From positions 61,001-125,000 of the forward strand of contig NW_026598567.1 of assembly GCF_029784155.1 (NCBI RefSeq): 64,000 bases of DNA, given 5' to 3'. The first letter of the stretch is position 1, and each line of letters starts with the position of its first letter. The stretch comes from Uranotaenia lowii (taxonomy: Eukaryota; Arthropoda; Insecta; Diptera; Culicidae). Made by a program: the position numbers and the translations under genes. Below, in pieces: positions 56,267 through 64,000 of this stretch. A model generated the notes under the pieces. That model ran no database searches. It was not told where the DNA came from and worked only from the letters and a program-made list of their open reading frames with translations.

Positions 56267-58858
56267 TTAAAAAAGTGGGATGCAATGCTTCGCATATAAC
56301 AAATCCTGTCCGTTTTCCCTGTAGATCTGTAGTGGTGTAGTATCTACGAAGTCTACTATTTGTTTCAATAGTACTTCAATGCAGTCACGGCTTACGCACA
56401 TTATTCCGCGTTCCACTAAATTAGATACCGCAAACTTTTCGCCTACTACGAAGATCTGATTGGTATTTTTATCACACACCAACAAAAGAATGCGCAGCAC
56501 GAAAAACGTCTCATTGTCTGCGTGATCCAAAAACAGATAGTCCGAGGTTTTGTATGAATGGCCACAGTAAACGGCCGATTCTGCGTATATGTTACCTTCC
56601 CGCAATCCATGCAATTCTAGAACATGTTGTACATCCAGACCCAAATCGTCGTATTGCTCAATGTTTTTTTTCACCAAAAAGTTATTTTCGAATCGCATAG
56701 TTTTCATGCTCAGCATTCCCTGGTACAACTGATGTCTTTCGCTGCAGGTCTTCAACACGTTTTTAAAGTTCAGGCAACTGCGAATCGTTCGTTTAAAAAA
56801 ACAGTGTTTCCGTTCACATGACAAGGTGCAGTAACATATTAGCGGTCCTAACCATTTGATCAACATGGGGTAATGCTGAGCATAATGATGCTTTGGTCTC
56901 AACGGTACATTAAACTGCTCCATTCTTAACGCCAAATACTCTTGAATGTCTGAGTCTAGAAGATCTATTTGGTGGGCATAAATTACAGGGGAAGTCACAC
57001 GATCTGTGATGTTTTTCAGCAAAAGCATCATTGAAAATAAAGAGTTATTTTGGATGTCCATATTTTGATTTAAAAATATTAAAGGCAAAATTTGTATTAA
57101 ATGCCATATATCTGTAGCTTTTGCTCTTATAGTTTTTGCCTTACGATTCAAATCTAAATTGATTTTGGTGCTTAGCTTTAGTTCCTTGAAAATAAAGTTG
57201 GCGCGTGATTCCAAAAACGTTTTACTAACGACCTTATATTTAACAAGTCGTTGAAATATTAGGAACAGGTCATTGTTAGCCCAACCTTCGAATATATCAT
57301 GAGCAACACACGGGGGCGCACCGTTATCGAAAATATTAAAATATCTCAGTTCATTGAGGATGCATTTCGTTTTTGTACCACGATACGTTACCAGTCCTGA
57401 ATTTTCCTGAATTGTGGCGAGATCTTGTAGGTTTGTTTCCGGCGTTCGATCTTGTGATTTGGTGTTGAAGTCGATTTGAAATGTGTTGTAATGTATATGG
57501 CAATATCTACAAAAATGTGAAAATTTTGAAAAACTCTCTGTCATACCTGAGAGTTGATGTGCTCCTAGATTGTCGTTCAGAGTCACAAAGACGGAACCAT
57601 ATACACGTTCCTCATCTCCTCCTCCGTGGACTGTAATGCCTTGTTCTTCTAGCACCTTCAGATCTTCGACTAATCTCCTTAGCACTGTGCTGGGTCCAAA
57701 ATAAGTGTAGTCTTTATTTTTACATAAAATTACCAGTTGTGTATTTTCGGTCAGCGAGCGGAGGTGTGGATCAAGATTACCAATCACAAGATATACACAA
57801 AGCATTTTATGTCGGCCAGTAGCATTTCCTACAACATTCACCACAGCTTCGGTTGCATCTTGATAGAGGAACAAGTTTATAGTTTTCCGTGAAAAAAAAC
57901 TACTTGTTTTAAATTTCAAACCATCAGTGTAATCGCATAAGATATCCGGCTTGGTCTTTTTTTCACGAAAAACTGAATTATAAATTCGTGGATGGTTCAA
58001 CATAACCGTAAGAGTTTCGATTACAGGGACATAGTAATAAAAACATTCTTCATGTGAATTATTCCTTTGTAAACTAACACGAACAGGGGCAACATACGAA
58101 AACTGCGACTGGAAGTACATTTTCCTTTTATGCGAAGTACGAAATGGGCCTGTAGAACTAAACATTTTTTCTAACAAATCGACCTCAACAGGATGATTTC
58201 TTCTTCTTCGATGTCTCAAATTTAATGTAACAGCTGCTTCAAACGTGTTAACAATTTCTTGGATACCTGAATCAGTTAGACGATGTTCTGTAAGAAGCTT
58301 CAAAAACAGAGTACCAAATAGCTTTCTCAAATCCGTTTCTAATCTCTCATCGCTTCCATCATCTTCAGGCTCATCAAATGATTTTCGAGTGTCAGACGGA
58401 AGTTCTCTATTATTTCCTTCAATATTTACGTCGATTGCTTCGGGGTTGCAGGATGAAGGTTTAGTTTCCGAGAAAGAAAATTTTGACGTTCGGTGATAGT
58501 ACCTGTTATGGATCTCCAGAGCATTTTTCGTTCCAAATGGTTTTAGCCGATAACAGTTAAGTGGACAAAGCACTGGTTCTCCTGCTCGCAAATGCTCGAA
58601 TGCATGTTTCGTTGCCGTTTTGAAATTGTTAGTACTGAATTGGCAGCTTTGGACGGAACACAGTAATTCTTCGTTGACTTTATCTTTTCCAACATGACGA
58701 TACTTTATGTGTTTTCGAAACGATTCGTACGACAGAAATTTCAACACACAGTTATCTATTGGACAACTGAACATTTTTATATTTCTATGTGTTTTTGTGT
58801 GTTGTAAGAATTCTTCAACACATGAGCACCAAACATCACAAAAAGAACACCGGATCAT
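56267..58858 (-). CDS. C2H2 zinc-finger DDE-like transposase (CMC-like)
   Basis: 863 residues without a break, ATG to TAA. The N-terminal ~130 residues hold C2H2 fingers (CSFCDVWCSCVEEFLQHTKTH, CPIDNCVLKF...HIKYRH, CSVQSCQFST...HAFEHL) for DNA binding. The core has three conserved acidic blocks that I take as the catalytic triad: LFLYQDATEAVVNVVG, FVTLNDNLGAHQLSG ... CRYCHIHYN, and PCVAHDIFEGWANND. The last is followed by PLRPKHHYAQHYPMLIKWLG and CERKHCFFKRTIRSC. The HDxxEG and PKHHxxxHYP pair is typical of CMC-like transposases in animals (from memory). The stop codon precedes the accessory-gene ATG by one nucleotide. Confidence 0.8.
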   Translation of the reverse strand: MIRCSFCDVWCSCVEEFLQHTKTHRNIKMFSCPIDNCVLKFLSYESFRKHIKYRHVGKDKVNEELLCSVQSCQFSTNNFKTATKHAFEHLRAGEPVLCPLNCYRLKPFGTKNALEIHNRYYHRTSKFSFSETKPSSCNPEAIDVNIEGNNRELPSDTRKSFDEPEDDGSDERLETDLRKLFGTLFLKLLTEHRLTDSGIQEIVNTFEAAVTLNLRHRRRRNHPVEVDLLEKMFSSTGPFRTSHKRKMYFQSQFSYVAPVRVSLQRNNSHEECFYYYVPVIETLTVMLNHPRIYNSVFREKKTKPDILCDYTDGLKFKTSSFFSRKTINLFLYQDATEAVVNVVGNATGRHKMLCVYLVIGNLDPHLRSLTENTQLVILCKNKDYTYFGPSTVLRRLVEDLKVLEEQGITVHGGGDEERVYGSVFVTLNDNLGAHQLSGMTESFSKFSHFCRYCHIHYNTFQIDFNTKSQDRTPETNLQDLATIQENSGLVTYRGTKTKCILNELRYFNIFDNGAPPCVAHDIFEGWANNDLFLIFQRLVKYKVVSKTFLESRANFIFKELKLSTKINLDLNRKAKTIRAKATDIWHLIQILPLIFLNQNMDIQNNSLFSMMLLLKNITDRVTSPVIYAHQIDLLDSDIQEYLALRMEQFNVPLRPKHHYAQHYPMLIKWLGPLICYCTLSCERKHCFFKRTIRSCLNFKNVLKTCSERHQLYQGMLSMKTMRFENNFLVKKNIEQYDDLGLDVQHVLELHGLREGNIYAESAVYCGHSYKTSDYLFLDHADNETFFVLRILLLVCDKNTNQIFVVGEKFAVSNLVERGIMCVSRDCIEVLLKQIVDFVDTTPLQIYRENGQDLLYAKHCIPLF

Positions 58859-59419
58859 GTTTTAAAAATTAATAAACAACCTTAGCAGCAGTTTTCTTTG
58901 TAACCGACGCGCAAACTGAATTGAAGAATATAAAATGGCACGAGTGAAACATTGCCGTTCGATTTTAAATCAAGCAGATATAATTTTACACTGTTTGTGG
59001 TATACATTTCATCGACCGCTTGAATTTTACATCACGAAATGTAAAATTATAGCAAAACAATTTATTTTTATTCACGTTTTGAAAAAAGACTAAAATTACA
59101 TCAAAAAGAGTGGAACATTACATCTTTTTTCAATTACACTTGTGAAAAAATAGATCACTCTTGTTTTAGATTGCGTATACTTTTAGAAATTTTTTGCTGT
59201 GTAAGACTAAAGTAGCAAGAATATCGACTAACATGTTTACTGCATGCATGATTCGCTCGCACGGTGATATGTTCATCACGGAACCGCTGCTCCACTCGTT
59301 TTGCCAAATTCCTGGAGTTTCTTAGGCAAGATCGAGCTTCCACGGTGAATCTGCGCCTCTCCCAGCGCACCTTGGCCTCCTCTGCCACTCAGCAACTTCA
59401 GCTCCAATCGCGGTACTAG

Positions 59420-60010
59420 CGCTGCCTATATTCGCACTTGTTTGCTTCCGGTGCGGAATAAAATTTCCCGCAATCTGCTTCCGGTGCGTAACCAAGTCCC
59501 CGCAGTCGGCCTCTGGTGCGGCACAAATCCTCCCGCAGTCTGCCTCTGGCGCGGAACAAAAGACTCCCGCAGTCTGTTTCCGGTGCGGCACAAAAAACTT
59601 CCCGCTCTTCGCCTTCGGTTCCGAAAAGAAATTCCCGCAACCTGCTTCCGGGCGGAACAAAATACACTCGCAGTCCGTTTCTGGAGCGGCACAAAAAACT
59701 TCCGCAGCCTGCTTCCGCGCGGAACAAAAGCTTGCTTCGGAATAAAAACTTCCGGCTCGAAATATAATTTCCGCAGTTCGCTTTCGGAGAGGTACAAAAT
59801 AAACTCGCAGTCCGCTTCCGGTGCGTGATGACAGCTTGCTCCAGGTGCGGAATTGAAATCTTCTTCGGAATAAAAACTTCCGGCTCTTTGTAAAAAAGTT
59901 TGATTCTGAATAAAAAAGGGCTTCCGGCTCTTTGTAAAAACCAGCCGCTTCGGAATAAAAACTTCCGATTCGTAACAAACGGCCCTCTGTGTGAGGGTTT
60001 TTCCCTTATT
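59420..60010. repeat. minisatellite, ~33-bp degenerate unit
   Basis: Units such as CCCGCAGTCTGCCTCTGGCG plus CGGAACAAAAGACT recur about 15 times with decay toward the right. Because the unit is close to 11 codons, long open frames appear in several frames (e.g. 59322-59978 minus, 59442-59828 plus) with an 11-residue period such as APEADCGRICA. I regard them as by-products of the repeat. Confidence 0.75.
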
Positions 60011-60627
60011 CACACGTGTCGATGTTTCCGCCGGTCGTGATGAGCAAGGTGATGAAAATCAGGAATCGATCCTGCCTCCTAGAGGGTTTTTTTCTGCCAC
60101 CTCAACAAACGGCTGCCACTTCCGAAAAACTACGCCGCGTGGATGAAGCACACCAAGCTTTTTTCCCTCCTTTTTACTTGTCGACGTTTATGCTCAGCGG
60201 TTTTTCTAACCGGGCAACTTGAAGTTGTTCGAGCGTCGAGAAATTTTCTTGCGTCGCTACACGCTCGTTTGCCTTTAGCGCAATTTCCTTCACGCAGTGG
60301 GTGAATAACTATGTTTTGGGTGCTTTAATGCTGCATCTTATCGCTCTATACTCAATTTTGCTCAAAAACGTTACAGGTTTTGAGACATTTTGTTCGGGAG
60401 AAACATAAAAATCCAATTGTGTTGATCATCCCCAACTGCTGGATCTTTTATCGATACACTCCATGTATAACTCGCATGCAGAGTTGCCAATGTGTCTGAT
60501 TTTTCAGAATTTGCATAATTTTTGGAGGCCCAACCTGGTAACTTGGTAAGCCTAGATTTTTTAAAAGCAAAATTTTCCCTGATTTTTGTGAATATGATGA
60601 AAAATTAGTAGTACGAAACTGCATTAA
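60011..60627. other. no gene recognised
   Basis: The right flank of the minisatellite, GC-richer to about 60300, then AT-rich unique-looking sequence. A short ORF at 60016-60222 is not supported. Confidence 0.35.
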
Positions 60628-61700
60628 AGGACGAACACGAAATTATTGCGACACATTTAAAAGAGCATAACTTTTTTACCATTGGGTAAAAATCAACCAC
60701 ACACACTTTCTCATTGATGTGTATTGCTTACATGCTGTCAAAAACGAAGTCGTGTTTTTCGATTCAACGAAAATGGAGGTGAATCAACAAGAGTCGAGGG
60801 AACAAATTCCTTCCAAACACCTGGAATTTTCTGACCTGTCGCCCCGGCAGTTGGGAAAAATATTGAACATTCACCATTCAACCAACCGTCTCCAGAGTGT
60901 TGAAGCGGTTCCAGGGGCAGTTGACGTTGAACCACGGCAAAGGAGCTGGAAGAAAACCGGGACCGGAGAACAAAAAGACGGAGGAAAAGGTAAAGCGGAT
61001 GATTAGAGCAAATCCCAACGTCTCAAGCCGCTATTTGGCTAAAAAGATTGGCTTGTCGCAGAGCTACGTCCAGAATGCAAAGAATAGAGCTGGACTACAT
61101 ACATACAAGGTACATAACTTCCCAAACCGCGATGAGCGGCAACAATCGACGGCTAAAACTCGGGCACGGAAGATGTTGACAAAATATTTGGAGTTGAAGT
61201 TTTTCACCTGCAAGAGCAAATTCGATGTGGACGACAAATTTAAGAAGAAAAAAAGTCGAAGTTCGTCTCAATATCTCGTTTAGCATGCCATCTGCTCTTG
61301 CGGACTGAGGAGTGAGCCTTTCGTGATAAAGGGCACAGTAAATGGCGAGATCTTCAAATCTGAATGCCTCAAGAAGCGCCTTTTGCCGTTCTTGCAGCAG
61401 CATGACGAAGCTCCGCTATTTGGGATAGATTTGGCATCATGCTACTATTCTAAAAGTGTCCTGGAGATGTATGAGGTATTTAGTTCCAAAGAACATGAAC
61501 CCGCCAAACTGTCCAGAGCTGCGCCCGGTTCGCTTTCTGCCCTGCAATGTGGACCCTCGAACAGCCATAACAACATTTTCGTAACCAATAACATCACATT
61601 TCACATATGGCTCCATCTGCTTAATAAGTTTTCGAGCTTTCTTTCTTCCCGTTTCTCCTCTGAAAGAAGGAGGGGTCTTGAATCTTATAAAAACCTCTAA
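60628..61700 (+). pseudogene. Tc1/mariner-family transposase remnant
   Basis: AACACGAAATTATTGCGACA at ~60632 looks like a left terminal repeat. Downstream are broken transposase pieces: an N-terminal helix-turn-helix (RKPGPENKKTEEKVKRMI, SSRYLAKKIGLSQSYVQNAK), then FFTCKSKFDVDDKFKKKK, VIKGTVNGEIFKSECLKKRL and FLQQHDEAPLFGIDLASCYY with SVLEMYE. The last resembles the second D block (WPDLASCHYSK) and the E block (VLEWYE) of mosquito mariner-like DD37E elements. The first D block is deleted between LEL and FFTC. There are several frameshifts, and no right terminus was found. Dead copy. Confidence 0.75.
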
Positions 61701-61899
61701 TGTAAAATATGGTTTCTATTGCTTGAAAAGTTTCACAAACTTATTATATTTCTTGTATTTAAAAAAACAAGTCCCAATTTGTTGCCATCTACTAGATTAG
61801 CACCCGAGTTATTCAAAAAAAAAGTATGGGAGCTAAACTTGCCCTTCCTATCGAATCAGTGCTATGAGGAAGAAGCCTTAAGCAATTATAGAAAAAAAC

Positions 61900-62760
61900 T
61901 AAACAAATAACTTCTGCTATTTAATTTGAATGATTAGTTCTCGAGTGATCCAAAGATATTGTTTCCTCCTCCTTCCCCTCTTCCCGTAGGAGAGAGGGAG
62001 GGGTCATTTCTCGTACTCTAATAAACTTTCATGATAAATTTGTTTTTTTTGTTCGATTAGTTCTCGAGTAATGCATAAAACTGTATGGAAGATCCCCTTT
62101 CCGCTTTCCCCAGTGGAAAGGCAGATGGGTCTCAACCATCGCGGAAACTTGACTCGTAGCCTTAAACATCCTAGGTGAAATTTGAATTCATTTGCATGAT
62201 AAGTTATTGAATAATGCAATAAATTGTATGGAAGACCGCCTATCACCCTTTGTATCTCCCCGATCAAAGAGGGTGGAGTCCCGAATAATCATAGAAACAT
62301 TTCTCGTACCCAAATAACCACCCTTGTCAAATTCGGTTCCGTTTGCTTGATTGATTCTCGAATTTTGCATATAATTGTATGCAAGGCAACTCCCCTTTAT
62401 CTATCACCCCACTGGAAGGAGAATATAGTACCTAATATTCATAGTAATATTCCTCGTAACTACTCAAATACCCTACCAAGCGAAATTTGATTCCATTTAC
62501 TGGATAAGTTCTCGAGTGATGTAAAAAATGTATGAGTGCACCCTCCCACCTTAAGATTTCCCCACAGGAAGAACAGAGGGTTCTAAAAATATCATAGAGA
62601 CATTTCTCGTTTTCAAATACCTTCCTATGCCAAATTTAGATCCATATGCTTTATAAGCTTTCCAATTATGCTGGAAAATGTAAAGAAGCCCGCTCCCCTT
62701 TTTCTATCTCTCCACAAAAAGGAAAGAAAGGAATTTATTATTACACAGGAATTTTATTAA
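61900..62760. repeat. tandem array of diverged ~145-bp repeats
   Basis: The phrase TTCTCGAGTGATG or a variant recurs near 61937, 62060, 62205, 62348, 62510 and 62658, each followed by TGTATGGAAG-like and CCCC-rich blocks and ACATTTCTCGT. About six units. Such arrays are frequent in mosquito genomes, to my recollection. Confidence 0.7.
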
Positions 62761-63164
62761 CTTTTTTTACTTTTATTATTCAAACTACAATATCTCAGAA
62801 GCTACGCAACGCTTTATATTGAAATTTTTCAGAGAGATTGTTGGAAAACAAAGTTAACATGTCTGAAGTTTTTTAAAAGTTCTATCGATGGGATCAAAAG
62901 TTAAGCAATGTACAATATTTCAGACATGAACCTAAAAATGCGACTTCTATGGAATTTTGGACGATTCATGAGAACAATATCTTTTCCATCCACAAATCAG
63001 TCAGAAAATGTCTGATAGAAGCAATGAAAAAATGAAAAAAATGAGTAAATTATCCATTTGTGTTTTGAAACCGAATGTTACAAAATTGTTTTAGGTGTTT
63101 GATTGAAACAGATTTAGTTACTGATTGTCTATACATATATTTATATAAAAAGCAATTTCTGTGG

Positions 63165-63190
63165 GTTTGTTTGTTTGTTTGTTTGTTTGT
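63165..63190 (+). repeat. (TTTG)n microsatellite
   Basis: About six tandem TTTG units, directly before a GCTAGAGAGCTGAAATTTGG block that starts the next array. Confidence 0.85.
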
Positions 63191-63199
63191 CCACTATAG

Positions 63200-64000
63200 G
63201 CTCAGCCATCTTAAGAGCTAGAGAGCTGAAATTTGGCATTGATGCTCATTAGGACCAGGAATGAAAAATGTTTTCCGATTTTCGGATGACCTCTTCTAAA
63301 GGGGGTCTTCCATACAAGACAAATATTGTTTTCGCGATATTGACGTTATTTTTCGTCGGATTGTGACAAAAATTTGCACATAGTGGTTTTGAGAGATGAG
63401 AAATTGATTCCAGATATTGAATTTTGTGTCAGGGGTCGGCAAAAGGGGTCGTCCATATGAACTGTTCAGTGTTTTTACTATATTGACGTTATTATGCATT
63501 GGATTGATATGAAAATTTGCACATGAGTGTTTTGAGGGACAAGCAATCGATAACAGGTATTAAATTCAGAATCAGGGGTCGGCCAAAGGGGTCATCCATA
63601 TCAACTTTTTTATGTTTTTACGATATTGGCGTTATAAGGCATTGTATTGAGATGAAAATCTGCAGACGGGGATTTTAAGGAACGGACAATCGATTCCAGT
63701 TATCAAATTCAGTAGAAGGGGTCGGCAAAAGAGGTCGACAAAAGGGGTCGGCAAAAGGGGTCGTCCATATCAACTGTTCAATGTTTTTGCGATATTGGCG
63801 TAATTATAGATTTGTCTTTGATGAAAATTTGCATAAGAGTATTTTGAGGAACTATCAATTGATTCCAATTTTCAAACTCAGGGTCAAAGATCGGCCAAAG
63901 GGGTCGTCCATATTAACACTGTTTTTGCGATATTAATGCTTAAAACATTGGATTAAGATGGAAACTTGGTACGTGGGAGTTTCAAGGAACGAGTAATTTA
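63200..64000. repeat. tandem array of ~143-bp repeats running out of the window
   Basis: GGTCGTCCATATCAACTGTT-like junctions recur at ~63305, 63447, 63591, 63759 and 63902. Each is followed by CGATATTGACGTTAT, TTGGATTGAGATGAAAATTT and ATCGATTCCAGTTATC blocks. One unit is longer because GGGGTCGGCAAAA has been multiplied locally (63717-63760). The array reaches the window end. Confidence 0.75.

Larger units (their letters stand above)
49510..59201 (-). mobile_element. complete CMC (CACTA)-like DNA transposon, 9.7 kb, two genes
   Basis: The ends are CACAGCTAGAAAAAAT (left) and, inverted, CACAGCAAAAAATTTC (right), with TA on both outer sides (49508-49509 and 59202-59203). The subterminal ~200 bp at the left holds eight copies of TGTAA (several as TGTAAATTT). 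The right holds five inverted copies (TTACA). This is the arrangement expected of CACTA/CMC elements with subterminal transposase sites. Both genes read on the minus strand. A foldback element sits in an intron. Both genes are open, so the copy may be autonomous. The superfamily is inferred from the transposase motifs and the ends. Confidence 0.75.

Noticed and set aside
55823..56299. 158-codon plus-strand frame
   Set aside because: Antisense to the CIDE-N-like exons and the transposase end, which have splice sites and family similarity.
59322..60013. Repeat-containing frames of 218 and 195 codons
   Set aside because: Generated by a minisatellite whose unit is near a multiple of three; both strands are open, which argues against coding.
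61900..64000. CRISPR array
   Set aside because: Units are long, diverged and contiguous with no spacer pattern; the genome is eukaryotic.

Overview
The window is nuclear DNA from an insect, most likely a culicine-type mosquito. The evidence is spliced genes with short introns, a cytoplasmic dynein heavy chain that looks dipteran, AT-rich intergenic DNA, and a mosquito-style load of LINEs, MITEs, mariner remnants and tandem repeats. Species cannot be named from sequence alone. No tRNA, rRNA, CRISPR or prokaryotic-type operon was seen.

Three host housekeeping genes form the core. (1) Mitochondrial leucyl-tRNA synthetase lies on the minus strand (12272 to 9550, three exons). (2) The cytoplasmic dynein-1 heavy chain (Dhc64C/DYNC1H1 orthologue) lies on the plus strand (15383 to 33170). 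Its ten constitutive or alternative exon positions are all phase-consistent and give about 4,659 residues. (3) Golgi tethering subunit COG1 lies on the plus strand (43149 to 46815, four exons). These genes do not form a pathway; they are interspersed with mobile DNA.

Layout: 1-500 is the 3' end of a pogo-type transposase. 500-9500 is gene-poor repeat DNA, including a tRNA-like element (4392-5202) and an RTE-like LINE with both ends intact (6862-8797). 9.5-12.3 kb is LeuRS-m. 13.1-15.6 kb is a tandem duplication of the dynein promoter and exon 1; only one copy carries a 566-bp MITE. 15.4-33.2 kb is dynein. 33.8-42.9 kb is a full-length I-group LINE with a second, 5'-truncated LINE nested in its ORF1. 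43.1-47.1 kb is COG1. 49.5-59.2 kb is a complete CMC/CACTA-like DNA transposon. 59.4-60.0 kb is a minisatellite, 60.6-61.7 kb a broken Tc1/mariner copy, and 61.9-64 kb two tandem-repeat arrays.

Most interesting points. (a) The 9.7-kb DNA transposon encodes a C2H2 plus DDE-like transposase. One nucleotide after its stop codon a second, spliced gene begins, and its first two exons encode a CIDE-N-like domain. (b) Dynein has two same-phase, homologous exons for the stalk and microtubule-binding domain that appear mutually exclusive, plus a candidate 27-nt microexon before AAA2. (c) The dynein 5' duplication gives an exact empty site for a MITE, and is either a recent duplication or two haplotypes joined in the assembly. 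All spliced models here come from reading splice signals and phases, with no RNA evidence.
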